Source: an uncultured Lachnospiraceae bacterium
Lineage (GTDB): Bacteria; Bacillota; Clostridia; Lachnospirales; Lachnospiraceae
Length of the DNA stretch: 64,000 nt
Direction of reading: 5' to 3'
Assembly (NCBI GenBank): GCA_900315735.1
Contig: ONAD01000001.1
Location: 62,001-126,000 of the forward strand
In this document: positions 17,861 to 27,168 of the stretch, in pieces
Layout: the number at the start of each line of letters is the position of its first letter
Numbering within the stretch: the stretch's first letter is position 1
The notes under the pieces: generated by a model
Database searches by the model: none
The model's input: the letters and a program-made list of their open reading frames with translations, nothing else
Told to the model about the DNA's origin: nothing
Program-made: the position numbers and the translations under genes

Positions 17861-18658
17861 ATGGAATTATGCAGTATTGCAAGTGGAAGCAGTGGAAACT
17901 GCATCTACGCAGGAACAGAAAGCAGCCATCTGATGATTGATGCCGGAATCAGTGGAAAGCGCATTGAAGCAGGCTTAAACAGTATCGGTTTAAAAACCGC
18001 AGAAATGCAGGCACTGCTTGTGACCCATGAACATTCAGATCACATTTCCGGTCTTGGCGTGGTTGCAAGAAAATATGGAATTCCAATCTATGCCACAGCA
18101 GAGACCATTGAGGCAATCAAAGGGATTTCCAGTGTAGGAAAAGTAGATGAGACACTGTTTCATCCCATTGAAGCCGGAGTGGAATTTCAGATTGGGGATA
18201 TTACGGTGGAGCCGGTATCCATTTCCCATGATGCCGCAAATCCGGTGGCATATATCATGAAACAGCCGGGTAAGAAGATGGCGGTCATTACCGATCTGGG
18301 AAAATATGACAATTATCTTATAGACAAGCTGCAGGATTTAGATGTATTATTGTTAGAAGCGAATCATGATGTGCGTATGCTTCAGGTGGGCAGTTATCCG
18401 TATCCACTGAAACAGCGGATTTTAGGAGACAGAGGCCATCTTTCCAATGAGAGCAGCGGACAGTTTTTGGGACAGCTTCTGCATGATAAGTTTAAAAAAG
18501 TTGTATTGGGGCATCTGAGCAAGGAAAATAATCTGGCAGAACTGGCATATGAGACAGTACGCCAGGAAGTAGAGCAGGGTGAGAACCCGTATCACGGAAA
18601 TGATTTTCCAATCCAGGTAGCAAAGCGGGACGAAGTGTCCGGGCTTATCCGGATTTAA
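17861..18658 (+). CDS. MBL-fold metallohydrolase, YycJ/WalJ type
   Basis: A 265-residue metallo-beta-lactamase-fold enzyme. The metal-binding motif THEHSDHISGLG is present (about 52-63), with further ligands in SHDA, the Asp in ITDLGKY, and NHDVRML and GHLS near the end. The N-terminus CSIASGSSGNCIYAG is characteristic of YycJ/WalJ, a family of 5'-3' exonuclease-like proteins tied to DNA repair or cell-wall signalling. The usual walRK partners are not next to it here. It starts 20 nt after the FtsA-like gene. Confidence 0.85.
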   Translation: MELCSIASGSSGNCIYAGTESSHLMIDAGISGKRIEAGLNSIGLKTAEMQALLVTHEHSDHISGLGVVARKYGIPIYATAETIEAIKGISSVGKVDETLFHPIEAGVEFQIGDITVEPVSISHDAANPVAYIMKQPGKKMAVITDLGKYDNYLIDKLQDLDVLLLEANHDVRMLQVGSYPYPLKQRILGDRGHLSNESSGQFLGQLLHDKFKKVVLGHLSKENNLAELAYETVRQEVEQGENPYHGNDFPIQVAKRDEVSGLIRI

Positions 18659-18694
18659 GAATATAAGAAAGCAAAATAATAAGAGGAGAACAAA

Positions 18695-18979
18695 ATGGAA
18701 AAGACACAGAGCAAGACAATTATTACTGTAGTAGGAAAAGATACTGTAGGAATTATCGCAAAGGTTTGTACCTATTTATCAGAACAGCATATCAATGTAT
18801 TGGATATTTCACAGACTATCATTGACGGATTCTTCAATATGATGATGATTGTAGACTTAAATACATCTAAGACACCATTTGCAGAGTGTTCTGCAGCACT
18901 GGAAAAATTAGGTGAGGAAATCGGTGTTACCATCAAATGTCAGAGAGAAGAAATCTTTGATATGATGCACAGAATCTAA
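18695..18979 (+). CDS. ACT domain protein (UPF0237 type)
   Basis: A 94-residue stand-alone ACT domain: [20 protein letters not shown] then [11 protein letters not shown]. Such domains bind small ligands, often amino acids. In Firmicutes this gene is regularly paired with a DUF711 gene, as here (next gene). The ligand is unknown. GAGGAG lies 8 nt upstream of ATG. A possible family B repeat follows the stop directly. Confidence 0.88.
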   Translation: MEKTQSKTIITVVGKDTVGIIAKVCTYLSEQHINVLDISQTIIDGFFNMMMIVDLNTSKTPFAECSAALEKLGEEIGVTIKCQREEIFDMMHRI

Positions 18980-19027
18980 TACGACTTACAGAAAAGGAAA
19001 CTGCCGTCGGCAGGTTCTTAAGGCGTA
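18980..19027. repeat. Possible degenerate family B palindrome
   Basis: ACGACTTACAGAAAAGGAAA continues as CTGCCGTCGGCAGGTTCTTA and then AGGCGT. The CTGCC/GGCAG stem and flanking TTAC/TTAAGGCGT recall the family B repeat, but several positions differ. It sits between the ACT and DUF711 genes. Confidence 0.4.
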
Positions 19028-19083
19028 TCAATGAAAATACAGGAAATGAGCTGCATAGAAAGGCAGAATATAGGAGACAAAAA

Positions 19084-20448
19084 ATGATTAATATAATGGA
19101 AGTAAGCGAAACCAATAAAATGGTGGAGCATGAGAACTTAGATGTCCGTACCATTACCATTGGAATCAGTCTTTTGGATTGTATTGATTCTGATTTGAAG
19201 AAATTAAACGATAACATCTATAAGAAAATTACTACAGTGGCAAAGGATCTGGTATCAGCAGGAAATCAGATTGAGCAGGAATTTGGAATTCCAATCGTAA
19301 ATAAAAGAATTTCCGTTACACCAATTGCACTGATTGGCGGGGCAGCCTGCAAGACACCGGAAGATTTTGCAACCATCGCAGATACGATGGATGCAGCAGC
19401 CAAAGCGGTAGGGGTAAACCTGATTGGCGGATATTCAGCACTGGTATCAAAGGGAATGACAAAAGCAGATGAGCTTCTGATTCGTTCTATTCCGATGGCA
19501 CTTTGCCGTACCGAGAGAGTCTGCAGTTCTGTAAATCTTGCATCCACAAAGACCGGAATCAACATGGATGCTGTAAAATTAATGGGAGAGATTCTCTTAG
19601 AGGTGGCAGAGCAGTCCAAGGACAGAGATTCCGTAGATTGTATGAAACTGGTTGTATTCTGTAATGCACCGGATGATAACCCATTTATGGCAGGTGCATT
19701 CCATGGTGTAACAGAGGCAGATGCAGTAATCAATGTCGGTGTCAGCGGCCCGGGTGTTGTAAAGACTGCACTGGAAAAAGTCCGTGGAGAGAACTTTGAA
19801 GTATTATGCGAGACTATTAAGAAGACTGCATTTAAAGTAACCCGTGTAGGTCAGCTTGTAGCACAGGAAGCGTCGAGAATTTTAAATATTCCATTTGGTA
19901 TTGTAGATTTATCCCTGGCACCAACTCCTGCAATCGGAGACAGTGTGGCAGATATCCTCTGTGAAATCGGTCTTGAATATGCAGGCGCACCGGGAACTAC
20001 AGCAGCCCTTGCTCTTTTAAATGATCAGGTTAAGAAGGGCGGCGTAATGGCATCTTCTTATGTCGGCGGTTTAAGTGGTGCATTTATTCCGGTCAGCGAA
20101 GACCAGGGAATGATTAATGCAGTACAGGCAAATGCCATTACACTGGAAAAATTAGAAGCAATGACCTGTGTATGTTCTGTAGGTCTTGATATGATTGCTA
20201 TTCCTGGTGATACCAAGGCAACTACCATTTCCGGTATTATTGCGGATGAAATGGCACTTGGAATGATTAACCAGAAGACTACAGCAGCCCGTCTGATTCC
20301 GGTAATCGGAAAAGGAGTAGGTGATACCGTAGAATTTGGTGGATTATTCGGATATGCACCAATTATGCCGGTAAACCAGTATTCCTGTGATGCATTTATC
20401 AATCGTGGAGGAAGAATTCCTGCACCAATTCACAGCTTTAAGAACTAA
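19084..20448 (+). CDS. DUF711 (UPF0210) family protein, PFL-like fold
   Basis: A 454-residue protein of the UPF0210/DUF711 family. The N-terminal [17 protein letters not shown] and glycine-rich segments ([39 protein letters not shown]) match the family. The fold is related to glycyl-radical enzymes, but the canonical glycyl-radical loop is not apparent, so it is not an active pyruvate formate-lyase. Its enzymatic role is unproven. It forms a conserved pair with the ACT gene upstream. AGGAGA lies 9 nt before ATG. Confidence 0.88.
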   Translation: MINIMEVSETNKMVEHENLDVRTITIGISLLDCIDSDLKKLNDNIYKKITTVAKDLVSAGNQIEQEFGIPIVNKRISVTPIALIGGAACKTPEDFATIADTMDAAAKAVGVNLIGGYSALVSKGMTKADELLIRSIPMALCRTERVCSSVNLASTKTGINMDAVKLMGEILLEVAEQSKDRDSVDCMKLVVFCNAPDDNPFMAGAFHGVTEADAVINVGVSGPGVVKTALEKVRGENFEVLCETIKKTAFKVTRVGQLVAQEASRILNIPFGIVDLSLAPTPAIGDSVADILCEIGLEYAGAPGTTAALALLNDQVKKGGVMASSYVGGLSGAFIPVSEDQGMINAVQANAITLEKLEAMTCVCSVGLDMIAIPGDTKATTISGIIADEMALGMINQKTTAARLIPVIGKGVGDTVEFGGLFGYAPIMPVNQYSCDAFINRGGRIPAPIHSFKN

Positions 20449-20472
20449 GATTTTTTGAAATGGAGAAAGAAA

Positions 20473-21666
20473 ATGAGTGATATCCGTAAACTTGTGTTTT
20501 TTGAACGAGGCGTAGAAACATTAACTTATTTTTCGCATGAGATGGCAGCGTCATTTCGCAAGATGGGATATCAGGTCTTTTTCTTCGACATTCAGGCAGA
20601 ATATGCTGACACGAAACGATTAACCCGTTTCTTAAAAAGCGGTGAGACCGCAGTCATTACCTTTAACTTTATCGGATTAAGCGGAGAAGAGTTCCTGATG
20701 GAGACAGAAACGCAGTCTGTCTTTGCCAGCAGAAATATTCCGGTCTACTGTATTCTGGTGGACCATCCGCTGTATTATCACAAACAGCTGGATAAGACAA
20801 TTCCGAACCTGACTGTATTCTGTATCGACCGTCAGCATATTTCATATATGAAACGGTTTTATAAAGGGATTCCCTGCCATTTTTTACCTTTGGCAGGGAA
20901 TTTTCTGATGGATGGGGAAGAACGAGTCCAAACAGATTTTATTCCGTACGAGAACCGGGAATATGAAGTGGGATTTATTGCAAACTATGTGCATCTTCCG
21001 GCAATTGAAGAGCATTTTACCAGTCAGACCCAGGAGTATATTGACTTTTATCATGAAATATTAAATTATCTCCGCCTGCATCCATCAGAGCCATTAGATC
21101 CTGCTATGGAGCATTTTATCCGGCGGGAAATCCCGGAAGTGACGGAGAGAGAGTTGATGGCGTGCTTTGCAGGAATGCTTTTTTTGGATATGTATAACCG
21201 GACTTATTTCCGTGGAGAAACCGTGCGGACACTGGTAGACAATGGAGTGCGGGTGCATGTCTTTGGCAAGGGCTGGGAGAATCTTAAGGTAAAACATCCG
21301 GAGAATCTTATTTTGAATGGAAGACAGCTTGATTCTGCCGAATGTGTAAAAATTATCCAGAATACCAAGATTGCATTGAATACTATGCCGTGGTTTAAGG
21401 ATGGAGCCCATGACAGAATCTTTACTGCCATGTTAAATAAGGCAGTGTCCTTAACGGATAGCAGCATTTATTTAAAGGAGCGTTTCTGCGATGGAAAAGA
21501 TCTGGCATTTTATGAGTTAGAGCATCTGGATGCATTGCCGGAGCAGGTGTTATCCATGCTGGGACATCCAAAGAAAATGAAAGAAATTATAGAATATTCC
21601 TATGAACGGGCACTTAAGGAAGACACCTGGGAGAACCGTGCGGAACGTCTGAGAGAGTTTTTATAA
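20473..21666 (+). CDS. Glycosyltransferase-like protein (DUF3880 / CgeB type)
   Basis: A 397-residue soluble protein with a two-lobed GT-B look. The N-terminal half is DUF3880-like and starts KLVFFERGVETLTYFSHEMA. The C-terminal half is a glycosyltransferase group-1-like lobe with VHVFGKGWENL and the late helix region NTMPWFKDGAHDRIFTAML, where NM..F..G.H.R.F is the CgeB/YkvP-like pattern. The sugar donor and acceptor are unknown. ATG 20473 is chosen because GGAGAAAG lies 5 nt upstream. It may be read through from the DUF711 gene (24-nt gap). Confidence 0.75.
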   Translation: MSDIRKLVFFERGVETLTYFSHEMAASFRKMGYQVFFFDIQAEYADTKRLTRFLKSGETAVITFNFIGLSGEEFLMETETQSVFASRNIPVYCILVDHPLYYHKQLDKTIPNLTVFCIDRQHISYMKRFYKGIPCHFLPLAGNFLMDGEERVQTDFIPYENREYEVGFIANYVHLPAIEEHFTSQTQEYIDFYHEILNYLRLHPSEPLDPAMEHFIRREIPEVTERELMACFAGMLFLDMYNRTYFRGETVRTLVDNGVRVHVFGKGWENLKVKHPENLILNGRQLDSAECVKIIQNTKIALNTMPWFKDGAHDRIFTAMLNKAVSLTDSSIYLKERFCDGKDLAFYELEHLDALPEQVLSMLGHPKKMKEIIEYSYERALKEDTWENRAERLREFL

Positions 21667-21728
21667 AAAAGAACTTCTTGCTGAAAAAGAAAACTCTTAT
21701 GAAGAGGAGGGCTTAGCGGAAGAATCCC

Positions 21729-21757
21729 TTGACAAGTGTTTTGGAATATGTTTTACT
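21729..21757 (+). promoter_or_regulatory. Promoter of the ZTP-riboswitch purine operon
   Basis: TTGACA at 21729-21734, a 17-nt spacer and TTTACT at 21752-21757. Transcription would start about 21764, right at the 5' edge of the riboswitch. Confidence 0.65.
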
Positions 21758-21760
21758 AAA

Positions 21761-21866
21761 TTCAGGTCATATGACTGACGGAACCGTGGGAATAACCACA
21801 TGAAGTATGACCTGAGGAAGCCGACCGTCTGGGCAATTAAGCTCGGGATACGTGTCGGTATTTTTT
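21761..21866 (+). promoter_or_regulatory. ZTP (pfl) riboswitch with intrinsic terminator
   Basis: The aptamer matches the pfl motif. The first helix CAGGTCAT/ATGACCTG encloses GACTGACGG and CCGTGGG...ACCACATGAAG. The second helix CCGACCGTCTGGGC follows, with CTGGGC being the hallmark ZMP-contact sequence, and the RNA ends with GTGTCGGTATTTTTT. The pairing CCGAC/GTCGG plus six T makes the helix part of a terminator, so binding of ZTP/ZMP should stabilise the aptamer and let transcription continue. It sits 67 nt before the PurO-type gene and two genes before AICAR formyltransferase, which consumes ZMP. Context and sequence agree closely. Confidence 0.9.
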
Positions 21867-21933
21867 ATGCATGCAAATAGAAAAGCTGCAGCAACTTTAA
21901 AAATTACATGGAGCGTAAGAAGGAGGAACAAAA

Positions 21934-22647
21934 ATGAAGATGACTTCATTAGCAGAAGAACTTGGAAGCACTACTTATCCGGGAAGAGGAATTGTAATTG
22001 GAAAGTCAAAGAATGGAAAGTATGCGGTAACTGCTTATTTTATCATGGGAAGAAGCGAGAACAGCCGTAACCGTGTATTTGTTGAGGATGGAGAAGGAAT
22101 CCGTACTCAGGCATTTGACCCTGCAAAATTAAGTGACCCAAGTCTTATTATTTATGCACCGGTTCGTGTACTGGGAAACAAGACCATTGTAACCAATGGA
22201 GACCAGACAGATACCATTTATGAACTGATGGATAAACAGCAGACCTTCGAACAGGCATTAAGAACTAGAGAATTTGAGCCGGACGCACCTAACTATACAC
22301 CGCGTATTTCCGGAATCATGCATGTGGAAGATGGAAAATACAATTATGCAATGTCTATTTTAAAGAGCAACAATGGCAATCCGGATGCCTGCAACCGCTA
22401 TACATTTGCTTATGAGAATCCGGTAGCAGGAGAAGGACATTTCATTCATACTTATATGAATGATGGCAATCCATTACCAAGTTTTGAAGGCGAGCCGGTA
22501 TTAGTTGATATCGGAGATGATATTGATGCATTTACCGAGCTGGTATGGAATAACCTGAATGCAGATAATAAGGTATCTTTATTTGTAAGATATATTGATA
22601 TTGAAACCGGAAAATATGAAAGCCGCATTGTAAACAAGAACAAATAA
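21934..22647 (+). CDS. IMP cyclohydrolase, PurO-like
   Basis: A 237-residue enzyme of the archaeal PurO (IMP_cyclohyd) type that closes FAICAR to IMP in the last step of purine synthesis. Family features are YPGRGIVIGKSKNGKYAVTA, the NRVF segment (GRSENSRNRVFVEDG) and the central LIIYAPVRVLGN. Most bacteria use the N-terminal domain of bifunctional PurH for this step. Here it is a separate, unrelated enzyme. It is followed 39 nt later by the AICAR formyltransferase, and both lie under the ZTP riboswitch. GGAGGAAC lies 8 nt before ATG. Confidence 0.85.
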   Translation: MKMTSLAEELGSTTYPGRGIVIGKSKNGKYAVTAYFIMGRSENSRNRVFVEDGEGIRTQAFDPAKLSDPSLIIYAPVRVLGNKTIVTNGDQTDTIYELMDKQQTFEQALRTREFEPDAPNYTPRISGIMHVEDGKYNYAMSILKSNNGNPDACNRYTFAYENPVAGEGHFIHTYMNDGNPLPSFEGEPVLVDIGDDIDAFTELVWNNLNADNKVSLFVRYIDIETGKYESRIVNKNK

Positions 22648-22686
22648 GATTTTGTGAATAAGATTCATGCGAGAGAGGAAAATAAA

Positions 22687-23865
22687 ATGAAAGAATTAGA
22701 ATTAAAATATGGTTGTAACCCAAATCAGAAACCATCCAGAATCTATATGGAAAATGGCGAATTACCAATCAAAGTATTAAATGGTAAGCCGGGTTACATT
22801 AACTTCTTAGATGCATTTAACGGATGGCAGTTAGTAAAAGAATTAAAGAAAGCAACCGGACTTCCGGCAGCAACTTCTTTTAAACATGTTTCTCCGGCAG
22901 GAGCAGCAGTGGGACTTCCACTTTCTGACGTAGAGCGTAAGATTTACTGGGTAGATGATATGGATGTAGAATTTACACCGATTGCCAATGCTTATGCAAG
23001 AGCAAGAGGCGCTGACCGTATGTCCTCTTTCGGAGATTTCATTTCTCTTTCAGATGTCTGCGATAAAGCAACCGCGCTTTTAATTAAGAGAGAAGTATCC
23101 GACGGAGTCATTGCACCGGGTTATGATGAGGATGCATTAGAAATCTTAAAAGCAAAGAAAAACGGCAATTACAATGTCATTGAAATTGACCCTGACTATG
23201 TTCCGGACCCAATCGAGCGGAAACAGGTATTTGGTGTTACTTTTGAGCAGGGAAGAAATGAGTTAAATATTGATGAGCATTTCTTTGACAATATCGTAAC
23301 AGAAAACAAAGAGTTATCGGAATCTGCTAAGAGAGATCTGGCAATTTCCATGATTACCTTAAAATATACACAGTCTAACTCTGTATGCTATGTAAAAGAC
23401 GGACAGGCAATCGGTATCGGTGCAGGACAGCAGTCCCGTATCCATTGTACCAGATTAGCAGGCTCTAAAGCAGATAACTGGTGGTTACGTCAGTCTCCAC
23501 AGGTACTGAATCTGCCATTCTTAGATAAGATTCGCAGAGCGGACCGTGATAATGCAATCGATCTTTATATTGGCGAAGATTATATGGATGTGCTTGCAGA
23601 TGGCGAATGGGAAAAGATTTTTAAGACCAAACCTGCTGTATTTACTGCAGAAGAGAAACGTGCTTGGTTAGATAAGAATACCGGAGTATCTCTTGGCTCT
23701 GATGCATTCTTCCCATTTGGTGATAATATCGAGCGTGCTCACAGAAGTGGTGTACAGTATGTAGCACAGCCGGGCGGTTCTATCCGTGATGACCATGTTA
23801 TCGAAACCTGTAACAAATATGGTATGGTGATGAGCTTTACCGGAATCCGTCTGTTCCACCACTAG
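22687..23865 (+). CDS. AICAR formyltransferase (stand-alone PurH C-terminal domain)
   Basis: A 392-residue protein equal to the transformylase half of PurH, without the MGS-like IMP cyclohydrolase half. It begins LKYGCNPNQKPSRIY and carries SFKHVSPAGAAVGLPL with the catalytic Lys-His pair, AYARARGADRMSSFGDFI and QPGGSIRDDHVI near the end. It transfers a formyl group from 10-formyl-THF to AICAR (ZMP). ATG 22687 has GAGAGGA upstream and fits better than an earlier frame start at 22654. It works with the preceding PurO-like enzyme to complete IMP synthesis. A long inverted-repeat element follows its stop. Confidence 0.92.
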   Translation: MKELELKYGCNPNQKPSRIYMENGELPIKVLNGKPGYINFLDAFNGWQLVKELKKATGLPAATSFKHVSPAGAAVGLPLSDVERKIYWVDDMDVEFTPIANAYARARGADRMSSFGDFISLSDVCDKATALLIKREVSDGVIAPGYDEDALEILKAKKNGNYNVIEIDPDYVPDPIERKQVFGVTFEQGRNELNIDEHFFDNIVTENKELSESAKRDLAISMITLKYTQSNSVCYVKDGQAIGIGAGQQSRIHCTRLAGSKADNWWLRQSPQVLNLPFLDKIRRADRDNAIDLYIGEDYMDVLADGEWEKIFKTKPAVFTAEEKRAWLDKNTGVSLGSDAFFPFGDNIERAHRSGVQYVAQPGGSIRDDHVIETCNKYGMVMSFTGIRLFHH

Positions 23866-23892
23866 GAGCTGGAAAATCAGATAGGATTTGAA

Positions 23893-24346
23893 AGATAAGA
23901 TTTTGCTTTGTGAAAGGACATTTAGTTCCTGCTATAAAATTCCGCAGTTACTAAGCAGTTTGTTTTTCTTTTTGAGATTAAAACAGTCTTTCCAATGTTT
24001 GACAAGATGTCTGTACGGTTCGTCGAAGTACGGATGCATAATAAAGGCTGTTAGGGGCACTTGGAATTTCGTCTGGCAACAGGCAACGCTGGCACAGGGA
24101 TGTGCCAGCGAGGCGCATTTGAACATGGATGTGAATTTGCGCCGGTTGCCAGATAATGTGATGTATTATCCGAAATTCCCAGTGCCCCTTGCAGGCTTTA
24201 TAGAGCATCCGTACCCGACGGACAGTGCAGACATCCAGTCAAAGCAACGGAAAGACAGTTTACATTCAAGAAAAACAAACTGCTAAGAACTGCTGAAATT
24301 TTACTGCCAAAGAACTAAGATGTCCTTTTACAATCAAAATCTTAGT
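23893..24346. repeat. Long inverted-repeat element with three-way-junction core (family A, copy 1)
   Basis: This fills nearly all of the 545-nt convergent gap between the AICAR formyltransferase and TmcAL genes. The outer arms (from TAAGATTTTG at 23896, mirrored by CAAAATCTTA ending at 24344) pair imperfectly over about 170 nt each, including GCAGTT..TAGCAGTTTG, ACGGATGC/GCATCCGT and GGGGCACT/AGTGCCCC. The apical core has a closing stem TGGCAAC/GTTGCCA (24074-24080 with 24145-24151). It holds hairpin a GCTGGCAC/GTGCCAGC (24088-24109) and hairpin b GGCGCA/TGCGCC (24112-24143). Nearly the same core recurs at 39696-39766. No coding gene is supported here. Confidence 0.8.
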
Positions 24347-24410
24347 TCTTATCAAACGCTCTTTTGATTTTCCCACCAACCAAATGGTGGAATCAGACGG
24401 GACGGCAAAG

Positions 24411-25670
24411 TCATACCCGGACAATATTGCGTACAAATTCGCTTCTGGCATCCTGCCCGGTTTTCCCAGACAGGATATTTTCGTATAATTCTCCGGCAAA
24501 GACATCCAGATCAAAAATGCGTGTGGCATCAGAAGATAGCAGAGAGGCGGCATTGGCACTTTTTGAAATCATCGGAACATCCGCATGATTGCTTAGAATC
24601 GTAAGAAGCTGTGACGCATCTTTACGGAATCCTAAGATGCGAAGATAAGGAATATAATCTAAGGATTTTCCCAGTCGATAATCTTCAGACGTAATCTGAA
24701 GCAGAAGGTGTGTGAAAATCCGGCTGATTCTGGTATAAGTCATATCCTTTGTTTTCAGTAACTGGCAGAACTGCTCAAAGGAATGAAACTGTTTTTGCAT
24801 ATTTTTAATACGGCGTGCAATTGCTTCACTGGAATCACCATAGGAAGCTAACTGTGCTTCCCTCTGCTGTAACAAAAGGTAGGAGAGCGGAGCAGAAAAA
24901 TCATTGGCAAAAACAGGCGGATAAAGACTAAGATATTCTTTTAAAATATGATAAGCAGCTTCCGGCAGGAATGAACTTAATGCACTGATGTTATCCCAAC
25001 CGTTCAAGAGAAGCTCTTTTCTTATGGCAGTGGCAGAAGAAAGACTGCTGTTAAGTGCCACTTCATGATAGCCGTTCCCGGTCCGCTGAATCAGATAAGG
25101 AGTAATGGCGGCATTCTGTGCCTGAATCGCTTTTAAATATTCGATAGCAAGAATATTATTTGGTTCATTTAAAATAGAAGCAAGTTCATCTGACGGAATT
25201 TGCGGTTTGTTTTCTTTTAGATAGCTGCATACAGCCTGACTTCTTGCGGCAGGATAGGACATTCCTTTTTTGAGACAGGAAGAGAGAACTTCTTTGTAGC
25301 CCTCCGGTTCTGATACGAGCAGGGAGGCGACTTCCTTTAATAAGGAAAGATTGTCTGTTTCTGCACCAAAGCAGAGGGTGTCTACACAGCCGCATTTACG
25401 CATGAGGGCAACACCTGCAGAAGCAAAAAGTTCAGCAGAAGCAGTTGCCCAAAGGGCAGGCAGCTCAATTACCAGGTCAGCGCCACAGCTTAAAGCCATT
25501 TTCGTTCGAGCGTATTTGTCAATGAGAGCCGGCTCTCCCCGCTGGACAAAATTTCCGCTCATGGCTACGATGACGAAGTCAGCCTGAGTCAGGGAACGGA
25601 TTTTTTCTATCTGGTAAGCATGACCGTTATGAAACGGATTATATTCTGCAATGATTCCTACGATGCGCAT
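24411..25670 (-). CDS. tmcAL: tRNA(Met) cytidine acetate ligase (TmcAL, YlbM family)
   Basis: A 419-residue enzyme that uses acetate and ATP to acetylate the wobble cytidine of elongator tRNA-Met. The N-terminal nucleotidyltransferase-type motif GIIAEYNPFHNGHAYQIEK is diagnostic. It continues with VIVAMSGNFVQRGEPALIDK and ELPALWATASAE, typical of YlbM. The helical C-terminal half has the normal length. The start has TTTGGAGG upstream on the minus strand. It is divergent from ackA, which makes acetyl-phosphate from acetate or the reverse, so both neighbours touch the acetate pool. Confidence 0.93.
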   Translation of the reverse strand: MRIVGIIAEYNPFHNGHAYQIEKIRSLTQADFVIVAMSGNFVQRGEPALIDKYARTKMALSCGADLVIELPALWATASAELFASAGVALMRKCGCVDTLCFGAETDNLSLLKEVASLLVSEPEGYKEVLSSCLKKGMSYPAARSQAVCSYLKENKPQIPSDELASILNEPNNILAIEYLKAIQAQNAAITPYLIQRTGNGYHEVALNSSLSSATAIRKELLLNGWDNISALSSFLPEAAYHILKEYLSLYPPVFANDFSAPLSYLLLQQREAQLASYGDSSEAIARRIKNMQKQFHSFEQFCQLLKTKDMTYTRISRIFTHLLLQITSEDYRLGKSLDYIPYLRILGFRKDASQLLTILSNHADVPMISKSANAASLLSSDATRIFDLDVFAGELYENILSGKTGQDARSEFVRNIVRV

Positions 25671-25804
25671 AAGTCCTCCAAATTTACGAATAATATAATT
25701 CTATCATAGCATTATTCCCATATTTTTGGCAAATTACTTATGGAAGGCATTCGAAAGAAAGATTTCTAAAAATATTTTTCTTTGTATTTTTTCGGACACT
25801 GTAC

Positions 25805-25833
25805 TTGAACACCATTTAAAATAGGCGTATACT
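25805..25833 (+). promoter_or_regulatory. ackA promoter
   Basis: TTGAAC at 25805-25810, a 17-nt spacer and TATACT at 25828-25833, 62 nt before the ackA start. Confidence 0.7.
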
Positions 25834-25895
25834 AAACGTACATATGCGGATTTGTAACAATGAACCGTAAAAAAATAGCAGTGAGGAGAAAACAG

Positions 25896-27086
25896 ATGAA
25901 CGTATTAGTTATTAACTGTGGAAGTTCTTCTTTGAAGTATCAGCTTATTAATTCAGATACAGAAGCTGTACTGGCTAAAGGACTTTGTGAAAGAATCGGA
26001 ATTGATGGAAGATTAGTATACCAGCTTGCTGGCCATGATAAAGAGATAACAGAAGCACCAATGCCGACCCATAAGGAAGGTATCCAGATGGTACTGGATG
26101 CACTGGTAAATCCAAAGACAGGTGCGGTAAAGAGCCTTTCTGAAATTGATGCAGTAGGACATCGTGTCGTACATGGTGGTGAGAAATTCGCCCAGTCTGT
26201 TGTATTAAATGAAGAAGTATTAGCAAAAGTAGAAGAGTGTAATGAGCTTGCACCACTTCATAACCCTGCAAACTTAATCGGTATTCGTGTATGTCAGGAG
26301 CTTATGCCTGGTGTACCAATGGTAGGTGTGTTTGATACTGCTTTCCATCAGACTATGCCACAGAAGGCTTATCTTTATGGTCTGCCATATGAATATTATG
26401 AGAAATACAAGGTAAGACGTTATGGTTTCCACGGAACAAGCCACAGCTTCGTATCCAAACGTCTGGCTGAGTTCTTGAATCTTGATTATAACAATTCCAA
26501 ACTGATTGTTGCCCACCTTGGAAACGGAGCATCCATCAGCGCTGTATTAGATGGTAAATGTGTAGATACCTCCATGGGACTTACTCCGTTAGAGGGACTT
26601 GTAATGGGAACACGTTCCGGTGATATTGACCCGGCAATCATGGAATTCATTGCAAAGAAAGAAAACCTTGATATCGATGGAATTATGGATGTATTAAATA
26701 AGAAGTCCGGTGTAGAGGGACTTTCCGGTGTGTCCAGTGATTTCCGTGACCTTGAGGCTGCTTATCATGAGGAAAATCCAAGAGCAATTGCAGCATGTGA
26801 AGTATTTGCTTACCGTGTAGCAAAATACATCGGCGCTTATGTAGCTGCAATGAACGGAGTAGATGCCATTGCATTTACTGCAGGAATTGGTGAGAACACA
26901 TCCTTCATCCGTGAGAAGATTCTTGCATACTTCGGATATCTTGGAATTACCATGGATAAGGAAGCAAATATGGTACGTGGAGAGGATAAGATTATTTCTA
27001 CTCCGGATTCCAAAGTAACCGTATGTATCATCCCAACCAACGAGGAACTTGCAATTGCAAGAGAAACCGTAGCTTTGGTAGGCTAA
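25896..27086 (+). CDS. ackA: Acetate kinase
   Basis: A 396-residue ASKHA-fold enzyme interconverting acetate plus ATP and acetyl-phosphate, the ATP-yielding end of fermentation. Signatures are NCGSSSLKYQL at the start, HRVVHGG, FGYHGTSH-like YGFHGTSHSFVSKR, LGNGASISAV, and MGTRSGDIDP. ATG 25896 has GTGAGGAG upstream; an earlier in-frame ATG at 25860 would add 12 basic residues. No phosphotransacetylase gene is adjacent, unlike many genomes where pta precedes ackA. Confidence 0.97.
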   Translation: MNVLVINCGSSSLKYQLINSDTEAVLAKGLCERIGIDGRLVYQLAGHDKEITEAPMPTHKEGIQMVLDALVNPKTGAVKSLSEIDAVGHRVVHGGEKFAQSVVLNEEVLAKVEECNELAPLHNPANLIGIRVCQELMPGVPMVGVFDTAFHQTMPQKAYLYGLPYEYYEKYKVRRYGFHGTSHSFVSKRLAEFLNLDYNNSKLIVAHLGNGASISAVLDGKCVDTSMGLTPLEGLVMGTRSGDIDPAIMEFIAKKENLDIDGIMDVLNKKSGVEGLSGVSSDFRDLEAAYHEENPRAIAACEVFAYRVAKYIGAYVAAMNGVDAIAFTAGIGENTSFIREKILAYFGYLGITMDKEANMVRGEDKIISTPDSKVTVCIIPTNEELAIARETVALVG

Positions 27087-27112
27087 AAGTCTTTGTAAAA
27101 AGGAAAAATATT

Positions 27113-27142
27113 GTTGACAAAAGCCATAGTGCTATGTATAAT
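27113..27142 (+). promoter_or_regulatory. Promoter of the DUF177-rpmF operon
   Basis: A perfect TTGACA at 27113-27118 and a TGTATAAT with the TATAAT at 27137-27142, 18-nt spacer. Transcription should start near 27149. This excludes the in-frame TTG at 27142 as the start of the next gene. Confidence 0.85.
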
Positions 27143-27168
27143 TGTTTAGGTGTGAAAAGGAGACAAAC

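Noticed and set aside
23888-24286. Open frame of 132 codons inside the long inverted repeat, with a stretch similar to the frame at 39677-39964 (shared LNMDVNLRRLP)
   Set aside because: The similarity follows from the near-identical DNA core. The core has a 1-nt difference in one loop that is compensated in another, which changes residues in between, and there is no convincing binding site. The pairing pattern explains the conservation better than coding.
24310-24350. Separate 12-bp inverted repeat AAGAACTAAGAT/ATCTTAGTTCTT as an independent terminator of TmcAL
   Set aside because: It lies within the right arm of the long inverted repeat and lacks a T run on the minus strand, so it is treated as part of that element.
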